A DNA stretch of 64,000 nt from Methylomonas sp. ZR1 (GTDB lineage: Bacteria > Pseudomonadota > Gammaproteobacteria > Methylococcales > Methylomonadaceae): assembly GCF_013141865.1 (NCBI RefSeq), contig NZ_RCST01000001.1, positions 4,712,001 through 4,776,000 of the forward strand, read 5' to 3'. Below, piece by piece: positions 48,810-58,770 of the stretch. The notes below the pieces were generated by a model, which made no database searches, was not told the DNA's origin, and worked only from the letters and a program-made list of their open reading frames with translations. The translations under genes and the position numbers were made by a program. Numbering within the stretch: the first letter of the stretch is position 1; each line of letters begins with the position of its first letter.

Positions 48810-49227
48810 TAAGTTGTTAAGTGCTTGTGTCGCTAGCGCGACGGCTTGTTTTAATGTCGGTTCTCGGCCCGATAGCCGAGATACTTTCTTTTGCTCCGCC
48901 AAAAGAAAGTATCCAAAGAAAAGGCGGCCCGGATGCCGCTTGTTCCCTGTGCTCCTCGCTTTTGAACGGGGTCGCCGAAAGGGGCTTCCTGCCCCTTCGG
49001 CAACGTGCGGCATCCATGCCGCCCCCCTACGGGCTGTTCCGTTCAAAAGCTCCGGTGCTCGGCGCTGCATACGGGAAAACCCCGCCGCGAAATTTGAAAC
49101 CGTTTAATATTTGCGAAGTTTTTGTAGGGCGCATTAGTGTTAGCGTAATGCGCCGAATGTTTGAAGGGCAGCATACGGCGCAATTCGGCTGCGCCGATTG
49201 ACGCCCTACGATTGCGAGTTACGGTCT
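48810..49227 (+). repeat. Structured noncoding repeat, tandem copy 2
   Basis: A 418-base unit more than 90 percent identical by eye to the preceding copy, including the final GTAGGGCG...CGCCCTAC element (49124-49209). Differences are scattered substitutions and small deletions, so the duplication is not brand new. Confidence 0.85.
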
Positions 49228-49294
49228 TGCATTCTTGCGCTGGAGCGTGGGAACCATGGAAATGCGCTTCACGGCATTCAGCACGTGGGTTCTA

Positions 49295-51064
49295 TCATGT
49301 ACACTCCGAAGTCACGAATGCTTGATCGAACCGCCTTGCGGCTAAATCTTCCGGCCTTATCCAGAACTGCAGCGCCCCGTCGCCGAAGTTGGTAAACAGG
49401 GCCGGGTCGGATTGCACTTCGAGCAGCAACACCTTGTCTCTATGTTGGTATGCCGCGTGTTGAACGCAATAACCGTATCCAAGGCAGCGATGAAAACCGT
49501 AGCGTTTGTCGTAAGCGGGTAATCGCAATAGGGACTCGAAAGTCTCCTTCGGGATAAGTGCTGATACGGCGGCGGAATGGCTTAGGCACATGATGGTGGC
49601 GTCGCAAAATGCCGAATGACAGGCGCTCTGTAAACTACTGGCGAAAAAGTAAGTAAAGCAAAGGTCTTTGTTCCCTGCATCCTCTCTGGGAAGATCAAAA
49701 CCGGTATCGAAAACCGGGAAAGATTTCTCCTCAAGCGCTTCGGCCAATCGCTTCTCGCTTCTCGCGCAGCCGTGGTTGATCCATCCCGCCAGCCAGTCGA
49801 CAAACCGTTCTTTTTCATCAGCGGAGGGTTCGGCGAAGGGATTCTCCACATACGCTTCAAATAAAGAACTCGCCTCCTGATAAAACCGCTCCAATTCCAG
49901 AGCGTAACGAAATCTGTCCCATAATTCAGGGTGACCGTCTTTGATAGAGGCCGATAATGCCTGAAGCTCTTCCGCGTCGCTAATGAAACCGGGATTATTT
50001 TTTGATCCGGCGAACCCCCATGTGTATTTGTTGCCGTAATGCCCGTCCGGCTTCAAAATTCCTAAGAGTTCGGAAACATTCCACATTTTTAGCTTGTTGA
50101 ATTCGTAGCAAGCCGCACGCAGCGCGCTCTGCACGGTACGGGAGATGTGGAGGCGAGTCCACGGAAACCCCAGGCCGTAGCTCGAATAAGATTTCTCTTT
50201 GTATTCATGAAAATACGCCGGAACGGTTTTGGGGAACAACGTGTAGAAGTGGGAATCGTCGCAAACTTTCGGCCCCAGGATGGCATCCCGTTTGACGCTC
50301 AAATAATCGTCCACGATTTTGTGGACGACCGAGTAAATGGGCTCCCACAACGCTGGCTGTTTGGGACTCCGCTCGGCGGAAGGAAATAAGGATAGACAAT
50401 ATTCGTACGAGCTGACAAAGGCCGCTATCTTATGCGGTTTCAAATCGGCTTTCGGCCAAATCCTGGGTTGTAACTCCCTGTCTTCAAGCGAATGGCGTCG
50501 AAAGCTTAACCCGTCCAAAGCGCTCATCCAATTGCCGGTTTTGGGATAGTCGTCGGGAACAGAGTTGATTATGGGTTTGCCATCGTCCGCCACGTGGATG
50601 ACATAACATTTCCGTATGTCGTCGGCTTCGCAGAAGTTTTCCATATCCTGATCGATGAAGAAGCAAAGCATGCCGGTGTCCGGCAGATAGCCGGGCAGCA
50701 AATCGTTGATTTCCCGGCAATCGAGTTGGCCGACAAAAAAGGCGCGCAGGCCCTTATTGTCGTAAGGCCAATCCGAATGCGAGCCAAGGCCGGGAATTCC
50801 GCCAAGGTAGGTGTTGGACGGATGCTCGAAATCGCGCGGAAGCCTTCTCTCCAGCCATATGCCTGGCCTTCTTTCGGAGAAGAAGCGGATGGCCGGCTCG
50901 ATCACCTCCTTCTCGTTGCTGAGTTGTTTTACTATCGAGGCTACGCTGGCTTGCGACTCAAGAATGGAGACAATATCAGCATCGTTTTCGTGATTATTGT
51001 GTTCCGTTTTGTGTGCCTTATGCGTTAAGAGTCGAGTTGCCAACTGCAAGAGATTTTTGAACAT
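49295..51064 (-). CDS. DUF1963 (YwqG-like) protein with large central insert
   Basis: A 589-residue soluble protein. The DUF1963 core is split. The N-terminal half has YLGGIPGLGSHSDWP, FFVGQLDCREI and LPDTGMLCFFID (about residues 85-140). The C-terminal half has VLLLEVQSDPALFTNFGDGALQFWI (about 545-575). About 400 residues with a helical character lie between them. Its function is unknown. The minus-strand gene lies between repeat copies on both sides. Confidence 0.7.
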   Translation of the reverse strand: MFKNLLQLATRLLTHKAHKTEHNNHENDADIVSILESQASVASIVKQLSNEKEVIEPAIRFFSERRPGIWLERRLPRDFEHPSNTYLGGIPGLGSHSDWPYDNKGLRAFFVGQLDCREINDLLPGYLPDTGMLCFFIDQDMENFCEADDIRKCYVIHVADDGKPIINSVPDDYPKTGNWMSALDGLSFRRHSLEDRELQPRIWPKADLKPHKIAAFVSSYEYCLSLFPSAERSPKQPALWEPIYSVVHKIVDDYLSVKRDAILGPKVCDDSHFYTLFPKTVPAYFHEYKEKSYSSYGLGFPWTRLHISRTVQSALRAACYEFNKLKMWNVSELLGILKPDGHYGNKYTWGFAGSKNNPGFISDAEELQALSASIKDGHPELWDRFRYALELERFYQEASSLFEAYVENPFAEPSADEKERFVDWLAGWINHGCARSEKRLAEALEEKSFPVFDTGFDLPREDAGNKDLCFTYFFASSLQSACHSAFCDATIMCLSHSAAVSALIPKETFESLLRLPAYDKRYGFHRCLGYGYCVQHAAYQHRDKVLLLEVQSDPALFTNFGDGALQFWIRPEDLAARRFDQAFVTSECT

Positions 51065-51084
51065 GTGGTTATGATTGGAGGGCC

Positions 51085-51160
51085 GTAGGAGTATTGAACG
51101 GAAGTGAAGCGCATCGCATCGTTCGCGATTGATGCGCCTCCTTGCGTCGGCTCATCCTAC
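51085..51160. repeat. Palindromic MITE-like element
   Basis: Ends GTAGGA and TCCTAC are 76 bases apart, with an inner inverted pair AGCGCATC / GATGCGC around the centre. It lies just upstream of the DUF1963 gene start and resembles dispersed intergenic palindromes. Confidence 0.5.
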
Positions 51161-51221
51161 ATTATAGAGTGGTATTTTTCATATTGGCGTTTTGCCGAAT
51201 TACGGGTTGGTTTTTCTCTCG

Positions 51222-51530
51222 TTATTCCGCCCTGAGCGTCGGAGCTTTTGGCGAGACAAATCGGCAGGATTGCCGATTTGCATGCGTAGCACCCGAAGGG
51301 CGAGATACATGGATGTATCGAGTGATTAGCCGAATAGGGGGGCGGCAGGGATGCCGCTCGTTTTCTCGGAGGGGCTGGGAGCCTCTTCCGAAAACCCTTG
51401 GCAAAAGCAAGACGCGCAGGATAAAGGCGGAATGTCGGGTGGCCTTTTCTTTGGGTAATTTCTTTTGGCGACGCAAAAGAAAGTACTGCGGCTGTCGGTT
51501 CGCGAACCGACATTCAACCACCGCGTCAGG
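51222..51530 (-). repeat. Diverged third copy of the structured repeat family
   Basis: On the minus strand the same blocks follow in the same order as at 48389: a TCGG...CCGA hairpin (here the perfect 18-base palindrome GTCGGTTCGCGAACCGAC at 51494-51511), TACTTTCTTTTG (51474-51485), CCCAAAGAAAAGGC, GCGGCAT...TGCCGC and AAAGCTCCG. Between the blocks the sequence is different. Confidence 0.7.
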
Positions 51531-51544
51531 GACGCAACAAAATC

Positions 51545-51868
51545 TCAATCCAATGCCGCCAAAGCCGCTTCCGGTGCTCTGTCCAATACTTTCAGCAACG
51601 CCTTGGCCGCTCCGGTGGGTGAGCGTTTGCCTTGTTCCCAGTTACGAATCGTCTCAAGCGATACGTCAATGCGTTTGGAGAATTCGGCTTGGCTCAAACC
51701 CAGTCGATTGCGGACTCTACGGGCGAAGCGCGCGGAATCCAGCATCGCATTGGTTTCGTCCTGGGCAATTTGTTGGGCTATATCGGCTTCCGTGGTGGTA
51801 TCGATACGAGCCGGATCGACGCGGCCAACTTCTGAATCCGGTTCGATTGTCATGCGTACTATTTTCAT
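51545..51868 (-). CDS. XRE-family antitoxin of a BrnT-type pair
   Basis: A 107-residue protein with a C-terminal helix-turn-helix (LGLSQAEFSKRIDVSLETIRNWEQGKR). An N-terminal segment may bind the toxin. ATG at 51868 lies inside the 3' part of the toxin gene. It probably neutralises the toxin and represses the pair. Confidence 0.82.
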   Translation of the reverse strand: MKIVRMTIEPDSEVGRVDPARIDTTTEADIAQQIAQDETNAMLDSARFARRVRNRLGLSQAEFSKRIDVSLETIRNWEQGKRSPTGAAKALLKVLDRAPEAALAALD

Positions 51869-52124
51869 AGAATTTGATCTCTCGTTGATTGGCTTTGCGG
51901 GCCGAGATAATCCGAAGGGACCCTGGGCGTGGGGTGTAGACCACGACAAATAGGCGCTGGTGAATCATTCCCATCAGTTGATACCTGTCTTCGCCGTAAA
52001 CGCGGCGGTTATCGGCTCGAACCAGTCGATTGGGGTCAAAAAACGCCTTGGCCGCATAGGCAAAATCGAATCCGCGTTCCCGAAAACAGGTTTCGCTTTT
52101 GGTGTCGTCCCATTCAAAGTGCAT
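51717..52124 (-). CDS. brnT: BrnT-type toxin, with long C-terminal overlap
   Basis: The first 88 residues match BrnT (FEWDDTKSETCFRERGFDF...RIISARKANQREIKFYE), a RelE-fold ribonuclease. BrnT normally ends at this point. Here the frame continues for 47 more residues and overlaps the antitoxin gene by about 150 bases. Either a stop codon was lost or a frameshift is present. ATG at 52124 is used; ATG at 52142 is also possible. Confidence 0.78.
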   Translation of the reverse strand: MHFEWDDTKSETCFRERGFDFAYAAKAFFDPNRLVRADNRRVYGEDRYQLMGMIHQRLFVVVYTPRPGSLRIISARKANQREIKFYENSTHDNRTGFRSWPRRSGSYRYHHGSRYSPTNCPGRNQCDAGFRALRP

Positions 52125-52231
52125 GGGATCAGTGTAGTTCATTGGCCTAGTGAGAGCAAGGTCGATGTGTTTTAGGTAGAAACTCTAAAATTGGCTTGCT
52201 GGTTTATGATTTTGCGAAGGGTTTGTACCGT

Positions 52232-52336
52232 TATTTCGCACTGAGCATCGAAGCTTGTGGCCTCGCAAAAGAAAGTATGTTGGCTGTCGGGCCCAGCCCC
52301 GACTTCTAAAGAACCCCGTTGCGATAGCGACACAAA
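52232..52336 (-). repeat. Truncated fourth copy of the structured repeat family
   Basis: Minus-strand remnant keeping the blocks TGTCGCTATCGC, the GTCGGGGC...GCCCGAC hairpin (52286-52303), TACTTTCTTTTGC (52265-52277) and AGCTTCGATGCTC, the same order as the full copies. It lies between the two divergent BrnT loci. Confidence 0.6.
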
Positions 52337-52346
52337 ATCACTTTTC

Positions 52347-52386
52347 GTATAAACAAAAACTTGCTCTAACCAGTTTTTGTTTATAC
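52347..52386 (+). promoter_or_regulatory. Perfect 15-base inverted repeat, candidate operator of the second BrnT-BrnA pair
   Basis: GTATAAACAAAAACT, a ten-base loop, AGTTTTTGTTTATAC. It ends 11 bases before the toxin ATG and contains TATA elements that could be the -10. BrnA dimers are known to repress their own promoter, so this is the likely site. Confidence 0.65.
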
Positions 52387-52397
52387 GTTAATGCCTC

Positions 52398-52676
52398 ATG
52401 ATCATCGAGTTCGACCCTGCAAAAAGCGCCAGAAATATCCTCGAACGTGGCTTAAGCTCCGAGCGAGTGGCCGATTTCGATTGGTCTAGCGCGATTGCAA
52501 CGGAAGATGTTCGTAAAGATTATCCAGAGCGACGTTTTGTTGCGTTTGGTTATCTGGATGAGCGGCTGCATGTCCTATGTTTCACTCCCGTGACTGGTGG
52601 AATCCGCGTCATTAGTTTCCGAAAAGCAAATTCAAGAGAGATCCGCAAATATGACAGAACCATTACCGTTAACTGA
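52398..52676 (+). CDS. brnT: BrnT toxin
   Basis: A 92-residue RelE-fold ribonuclease toxin. FDPAKSARNILERGLSSERV at the N-terminus, FVAFGYLDERLHVLCFTP and RVISFRKANSREIRKYD at the C-terminus match BrnT at its normal length. There is no clear ribosome site; a perfect palindrome lies just upstream. It overlaps the antitoxin gene by 26 bases. Confidence 0.88.
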   Translation: MIIEFDPAKSARNILERGLSSERVADFDWSSAIATEDVRKDYPERRFVAFGYLDERLHVLCFTPVTGGIRVISFRKANSREIRKYDRTITVN

Positions 52677-52947
52677 TGCTGACGGCGAAGTCCGCGAATT
52701 GACCGAAACCGATTTTAAACAAATGCGCCCCGCCGGCGAGGTGTTTGCCGAGTTATTTGGGACGGAGCAGGCGGTTGAAATGCTTAGGCCTAAAGGTGGC
52801 CGGCCACGTAAGGATTCACCGAAAGTATTTACCGGGATTAGGTTGGATGCAGAGGTGCTGGAGGCGTTTCGTGCTACCGGCAAAGGCTGGCAGACTAGGA
52901 TGAACGATGCCTTGAAAGAATGGCTGAAGGATCATTCGCCAGCATAA
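52651..52947 (+). CDS. brnA: BrnA antitoxin
   Basis: A 98-residue protein with an acidic N-terminus (DADGEVRELTETDFKQMRPAGEV) and the BrnA ribbon-helix-helix C-terminus (GIRLDAEVLEAFRATGKGWQTRMNDALKEWL). ATG at 52651 lies inside the toxin gene end. It should bind both the toxin and the upstream operator. Confidence 0.88.
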   Translation: MTEPLPLTDADGEVRELTETDFKQMRPAGEVFAELFGTEQAVEMLRPKGGRPRKDSPKVFTGIRLDAEVLEAFRATGKGWQTRMNDALKEWLKDHSPA

Positions 52948-52952
52948 TTTGC

Positions 52953-52982
52953 AGGCCGGAAATACTTTCGCTTATCCGGCCT
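52953..52982. terminator. Hairpin between converging brnA and hisD
   Basis: AGGCCGGA and TCCGGCCT form a perfect eight-base stem around a 14-base loop, between two converging genes. T runs are weak on both strands, so it is a likely but not certain bidirectional terminator. Confidence 0.5.
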
Positions 52983-52997
52983 CCGCGAGTTTGTTGA

Positions 52998-54299
52998 TTA
53001 AATCCTAAATTCCGCCGACCGAGCATGCGCAGTAAGACTCTCGCCCCGCGCCAACACTGAAGCAATCTTGCCCAAGTTCTGCGCGCCAACCGCTGAGCAA
53101 TTGATCAAACTGCTGCGCTTTTGGAAATCGTAAACCCCTAAAGGCGACGAATACCGGGCCGTGCTGGAAGTCGGTAGGACATGGTTCGGTCCGGCGCAAT
53201 AATCGCCCAGCGCTTCGGCTGTGAAACGGCCCATGAAGATGGCGCCGGCATTATGAATTTGCTCGCACAATGCTTCCGGTTCCGCTACGGACAATTCCAA
53301 ATGTTCCGGGGCGATGCGATTGGCGACTTGCGCGGCTTCAGATAAGTTGCCTACTTTGATAAACGCGCCACGTCCGCTTAGTGAGGCGCGGATGATGTCC
53401 GCGCGTTCCATTTCCGGCAGCAATTTGTTGATGCTGGCTTCCACTTGCTGCAGAAAACCGGCGTCGTTGCTGATTAAAATGGCTTGGGCGTTTTCGTCGT
53501 GTTCGGCTTGCGAGAACATATCCATCGCGATCCAGTCCGGGTTGGTCTGGCCGTCGCAGATGATCAAAATTTCGGAAGGTCCGGCAATCATGTCGATACC
53601 GACTTGGCCGAATACCAGTTTCTTGGCCGTAGCGACATAGATATTGCCGGGGCCGACGATTTTATCCACCGCCGGAATCGATTCGGTGCCGTAAGCCAAT
53701 GCAGCTACGGCTTGGGCGCCGCCAATGGTGAATACCCGGTCCACGCCGGCTACATGCGCCGCCGCTAATACCAAGGCATTGGTTTCGCCGCGCGGGGTGG
53801 GGACGACCATGATCAATTCGCCGACGCCGGCGACTTTCGCCGGAATCGCGTTCATCAATACCGAAGACGGATAAGCGGCTTTACCGCCCGGCACATACAG
53901 GCCGGCTTTATCCAATGCGGTGACTTTTTGGCCCAGTACGGTGCCGTCTAGCTCGGTGTATTGCCAGGATTGCAGCTTCTGATGCTCGGCATATGCACGG
54001 ACGCGGTCGGCGGCGGTTTGCAAAGCAATGGCTTGGGTGCTGGGTAAAGTATCCCAGGCCTGTTGTAATGCAGCTCGGTCCAGTTCCAGTTCGGAGGCGG
54101 CTTTAAACGCGGTGCCGTCGAAGCGGTTGGTGTATTCCAGCAAGGCTTTGTCGCCGCGCTTTTTTACGTCGGCGATGATGTCCAATACCCGTTTGTGTAT
54201 CTCTAAATCATCGCTGGCATCCCAGGCCAAACGGGCTTGCAGTTGTTTGTCAAAGTCGATTGCCGCGCTATCTAGGCGCAGCATCTTGATCGCAGTCAT
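52998..54299 (-). CDS. hisD: Histidinol dehydrogenase
   Basis: A 433-residue enzyme of normal length. [40 protein letters not shown], the catalytic IAPEHLEL and GPNHVLPT are present. It oxidises histidinol twice with NAD to histidine. It begins two bases after hisG. Confidence 0.97.
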   Translation of the reverse strand: MTAIKMLRLDSAAIDFDKQLQARLAWDASDDLEIHKRVLDIIADVKKRGDKALLEYTNRFDGTAFKAASELELDRAALQQAWDTLPSTQAIALQTAADRVRAYAEHQKLQSWQYTELDGTVLGQKVTALDKAGLYVPGGKAAYPSSVLMNAIPAKVAGVGELIMVVPTPRGETNALVLAAAHVAGVDRVFTIGGAQAVAALAYGTESIPAVDKIVGPGNIYVATAKKLVFGQVGIDMIAGPSEILIICDGQTNPDWIAMDMFSQAEHDENAQAILISNDAGFLQQVEASINKLLPEMERADIIRASLSGRGAFIKVGNLSEAAQVANRIAPEHLELSVAEPEALCEQIHNAGAIFMGRFTAEALGDYCAGPNHVLPTSSTARYSSPLGVYDFQKRSSLINCSAVGAQNLGKIASVLARGESLTAHARSAEFRI

Positions 54300-54301
54300 G
54301 A

Positions 54302-54931
54302 TTACACCCTCTGGGCCAACGTGGTTTCGAACTGATCGATGAGTGCTTGAATGGCTTGGTGTTTCATTTTCATCGCCGCTTTATTCACCACCAGTCGAGA
54401 GGTGATGTTGGCGATTAGTTCCCGTGGCTCCAGGCCGTTAGCTTTTAGCGTATTGCCGGTATCGACCAAATCGACGATGCAATCGGCCAAACCTACTAGC
54501 GGCGCCAGTTCCATCGAACCGTAGAGCTTGATGATTTCGGCTTGAATGCCCAAATTGGCGTAATAGCTCTGAGCGGTTTTCACGTATTTGGTGGCGACCC
54601 GCAAGCGGCCTTTCACTTCCGGGGCATTAACCGGGCCGGCGGTCATCAAGCGGCAACCGGCGATGCCTAAATCCAGCGGCTCGTAAAGACTCTCCGCACC
54701 GTGTTCCATCAGCACGTCCTTGCCGGCGATGCCCAAGTCCGCCGCGCCGTACTCCACAAAGGTCGGCACGTCGGTGGCGCGGATGATCACCAACTGCACG
54801 TCGGGGCGGGTGGTTTGCAGAATCAGTTTCCGGCTCTTGTCCGGATCGTCAATCGGCGTGATGCCGGCTTGTTCCAGAAACGGCAGGGCTTCTTCGTAAA
54901 TACGGCCTTTGGATACGGCAATGGTCAACAT
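54302..54931 (-). CDS. hisG: ATP phosphoribosyltransferase, short form
   Basis: A 209-residue HisG without the regulatory C-terminal domain. [40 protein letters not shown] and the PRPP loop [14 protein letters not shown] identify it. Short HisG needs HisZ as partner, which is not in the window. It catalyses the first step of histidine synthesis. It is 15 bases downstream of murA on the same strand. Confidence 0.96.
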   Translation of the reverse strand: MLTIAVSKGRIYEEALPFLEQAGITPIDDPDKSRKLILQTTRPDVQLVIIRATDVPTFVEYGAADLGIAGKDVLMEHGAESLYEPLDLGIAGCRLMTAGPVNAPEVKGRLRVATKYVKTAQSYYANLGIQAEIIKLYGSMELAPLVGLADCIVDLVDTGNTLKANGLEPRELIANITSRLVVNKAAMKMKHQAIQALIDQFETTLAQRV

Positions 54932-54946
54932 GATTTTGCGAGTGAT

Positions 54947-56218
<1,272 letters not shown>

Positions 56219-56245
56219 TTATTGGTTTGTAAATTGGAATGCAGC

Positions 56246-56557
56246 TTAATGCGTGTGGGTTGCAAAATATTCGGTTTCGTCCAAGCCGCTGAGTTTGGCC
56301 AATGCCAGCAGCTGAGCCGGAATGTTCTTGAAGGACAGCTTGACCCGGCCCATCCGGCTGAGCCTGATCCATTCGATCATCAAGGCCAGGCCAGCGCTAT
56401 CGGTGGTCTGGACTTTGGCTAGATCGATGCACATGCTGTCCATGCCTTTCAGAAACTTAAAGGATTGCAAGGTTTGTTTGTCGATGCTGGCAAAAGTCAG
56501 GCTGCCTTCCACGGTAAAGTGGCCGGGAGACTGTTCGGTTAATGTCAGCTTGGACAT
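56246..56557 (-). CDS. mlaB: STAS domain protein MlaB
   Basis: A 103-residue STAS domain with DSAGLALMIEWIRLSR, the segment that contacts MlaF. It is the cytoplasmic partner of the MlaFE lipid transporter. It overlaps the mlaD stop by one base; mlaC, usually found between them, is missing. Confidence 0.85.
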   Translation of the reverse strand: MSKLTLTEQSPGHFTVEGSLTFASIDKQTLQSFKFLKGMDSMCIDLAKVQTTDSAGLALMIEWIRLSRMGRVKLSFKNIPAQLLALAKLSGLDETEYFATHTH

Positions 56558-57021
56558 TATTTGCCTTCCGCTTTGTTCAACATGAATTTGCCTATCATTT
56601 CTTCCAGCACGATGGCGGAGCTGGTGATGTCGATGGTACTTTTATCCTTTAAATATTCGTCCGACGAGCCGGGGTCCAGGCTGACGTACTGTTCACCCAG
56701 CAGGCCGGCGGTATAAATACTGACGCCGGAATCGCTCGGTAGATTGTTGTATTGCGATTCGATGCGCATTTCTACGACCGATTCGTGGCTGTCCTTGTCC
56801 AGCCTGATTGCGGATACCCGGCCGATGCGCACGCCGGCGACCGACACCGGGGATTTGACTTTTAGACCGCCGCTATTCTGAAAATGGGCGATGACCGTGT
56901 AGCTGTCGTCGCTGCTGTAGCTGCCTAGATTACTGACTTGCAGCGCCATATAAAACAAGGCGGCGATGCCGCTGGCGACAAAAAAACCGACCAGAGTATC
57001 CTGGGTTTTGGAATGCTGCAT
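56557..57021 (-). CDS. mlaD: Lipid transport MCE protein MlaD
   Basis: A 154-residue inner-membrane-anchored MCE protein. One N-terminal helix (residues 9-28) is followed by the MCE domain with FQNSGGLKVKSPVSVAGVRIGRV and IYTAGLLGEQYVSLDPG. Hexamers carry phospholipid across the periplasm. ATG at 57021 follows GGAG within the end of mlaE; a TTG five codons upstream is less likely. Confidence 0.92.
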   Translation of the reverse strand: MQHSKTQDTLVGFFVASGIAALFYMALQVSNLGSYSSDDSYTVIAHFQNSGGLKVKSPVSVAGVRIGRVSAIRLDKDSHESVVEMRIESQYNNLPSDSGVSIYTAGLLGEQYVSLDPGSSDEYLKDKSTIDITSSAIVLEEMIGKFMLNKAEGK

Positions 57022-57022
57022 G

Positions 57023-57805
57023 TTAAATGTCTCCAAACATGAGTGCGGTTAAAATGAAATCGAGTGCCAGCACCGAGAAGGCCGAATTGACCACGGTGCG
57101 GGTGGTGGCGCGGCTGACGCCTTCTGAAGTGGGGATCGCATCGTAGCCTTCGAACAAGGCAATCCAGGACACTACGAAGCCGAACACCACGCTCTTGATT
57201 ACGCCATTAACAATATCTTCTTGAAAATCGATACTGGCCTGCATCTGCGCCCAAAACGCGCCGTCATCAACGCCGAGCATGCCCACGCCGACCAGGTGGC
57301 CGCCCATGATGCCAATGGCGCTAAACAAGGCGGCAAGCAAGGGCATGGACAGAAAGCCTGCCAAAAAACGTGGCGAAATGATGCGTTTGATCGGGTCAAC
57401 GGCCATCATTTCCATGCCTGACAATTGTTCGGTGGCCTTCATCAAGCCGATTTCGGCGGTCAATGCCGAGCCTGCCCGGCCGGCAAACAATAGTGCCGAC
57501 ACTACAGGGCCTAATTCGCGTACCAATGAGGCAGCCACCATCACGCCCAGCGATTCCTCAGCGCCGAAGTCGGACAGAATATTAAAGCCTTGTAAACCTA
57601 ACACCATGCCGACGAACAGGCCGGAGATGGTGATGATTAGAAATGACAAAACGCCTACCGAATACACCTGTTTGATCAGCAGGTTGGGGCGTGGCAGCAC
57701 GTCGCTGATGCCGGTCAGCGTGTGGCTCAGAAAAAACGAAGCGCGGCCGAGCTTGGCAAAGCTGCTGCGCGTGGCTTTTCCCAGATTTTGCAGAAATTGA
57801 AACAT
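57023..57805 (-). CDS. mlaE: Lipid ABC transporter permease MlaE
   Basis: A 260-residue permease with five or six helices and the strongly conserved stretch [29 protein letters not shown] and [23 protein letters not shown] at 57805 gives the usual [10 protein letters not shown] start; the TTG four codons upstream is possible. With MlaF and MlaD it keeps outer-membrane lipid asymmetry. Confidence 0.94.
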   Translation of the reverse strand: MFQFLQNLGKATRSSFAKLGRASFFLSHTLTGISDVLPRPNLLIKQVYSVGVLSFLIITISGLFVGMVLGLQGFNILSDFGAEESLGVMVAASLVRELGPVVSALLFAGRAGSALTAEIGLMKATEQLSGMEMMAVDPIKRIISPRFLAGFLSMPLLAALFSAIGIMGGHLVGVGMLGVDDGAFWAQMQASIDFQEDIVNGVIKSVVFGFVVSWIALFEGYDAIPTSEGVSRATTRTVVNSAFSVLALDFILTALMFGDI

Positions 57806-57822
57806 GGTTGAATACAAGGTGG

Positions 57823-58641
57823 TTATTTGCTCGCCAGCAGATCGTCTAGGTAATCAGGCGCCGAATAGTGAAAGTGTACAGGGCCGTCGGCATCACCGTG
57901 CATAAACTGTTGCACCCACTCCGAATCGGATTGTTGTAATTCTTGCGGGGTGCCTTGGCCGATGATTTTGCCTCCCGACAAGACATAGATGTAATCGGCG
58001 ATGGCGGCAGTTTCTTGTACGTCGTGCGAAACGATGATGCTGGTCAGGCCTAGAGTGGTGTTCAGCGCCTTGATCAAGTGTACCAGTGCGCCCTTGGAAA
58101 TGGGGTCTTGGCCGGTAAACGGTTCGTCGTACATGATCATTAGCGGATCGAGGGCGATGGCACGTGCTAAAGCTACCCGTCGAGCCATGCCGCCGGACAA
58201 CTCGTTGGGCATCAAATGGCGGGCACCGCGCAAACCGACGGCGTGCAGTTTCATCAATACCAAGGTGCGAATCATCGATTCCGGCAAGTGGGTATGTTCG
58301 CGCATCGGAAACGCCACATTGTCATAGACGCTCATATCCGTGAGCAGCGCGCCGCTTTGAAACAACATGCCCATGCGTTTGCGCAATTCGTAGAGTTCCC
58401 GAGGTTTCAGGCGGTGAACATTTTGCCCGTCCACGTGGATTTGGCCGCGATCCGGGGCCAACTGGCCGCCGATCAATTTCAAAAGCGTGGTTTTGCCGGT
58501 GCCGCTGGGGCCCATGATGGCCGTGACTTTGCCGCGCTGAATCTCCAGGCTGACAGCGTCGAAAATTTTCCTGGGGCCTCTGGAAAAGCTCAAGTTGCTA
58601 ATCGAAACGATATTGTCTTCAGGACTTGCGCTATTGGCCAT
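57823..58641 (-). CDS. mlaF: Lipid ABC transporter ATPase MlaF
   Basis: A 272-residue ATPase with Walker [10 protein letters not shown], signature [16 protein letters not shown], Walker [15 protein letters not shown] and switch His in IVSHD. It powers MlaED. It is the first gene of the mla-murA-his run and is divergent from kdsD. Confidence 0.94.
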   Translation of the reverse strand: MANSASPEDNIVSISNLSFSRGPRKIFDAVSLEIQRGKVTAIMGPSGTGKTTLLKLIGGQLAPDRGQIHVDGQNVHRLKPRELYELRKRMGMLFQSGALLTDMSVYDNVAFPMREHTHLPESMIRTLVLMKLHAVGLRGARHLMPNELSGGMARRVALARAIALDPLMIMYDEPFTGQDPISKGALVHLIKALNTTLGLTSIIVSHDVQETAAIADYIYVLSGGKIIGQGTPQELQQSDSEWVQQFMHGDADGPVHFHYSAPDYLDDLLASK

Positions 58642-58770
58642 TTACCGGAATCAAAAGAGTTTTTGGATTGGGAACAGGCTATTTTCTATGACTGGCTGAG
58701 AATAAGTCAATGACTTGGGGTGAAAAGTCGGTTAATAACATGCAATAATGGTTCCTTTTTGTTTGGGTGC

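Noticed and set aside
48400..49201. Overlapping open frames of 60-127 codons on both strands in the tandem repeat
   Set aside because: They occur in nearly every frame, follow the hairpins, lack ribosome sites and signal or domain features, and come from a GC-rich repeated element.
51142..51870. A plus-strand 242-codon open frame
   Set aside because: It runs through a diverged noncoding repeat and antisense to the XRE antitoxin; its composition (many Arg, Cys, Trp) is that of a chance frame.
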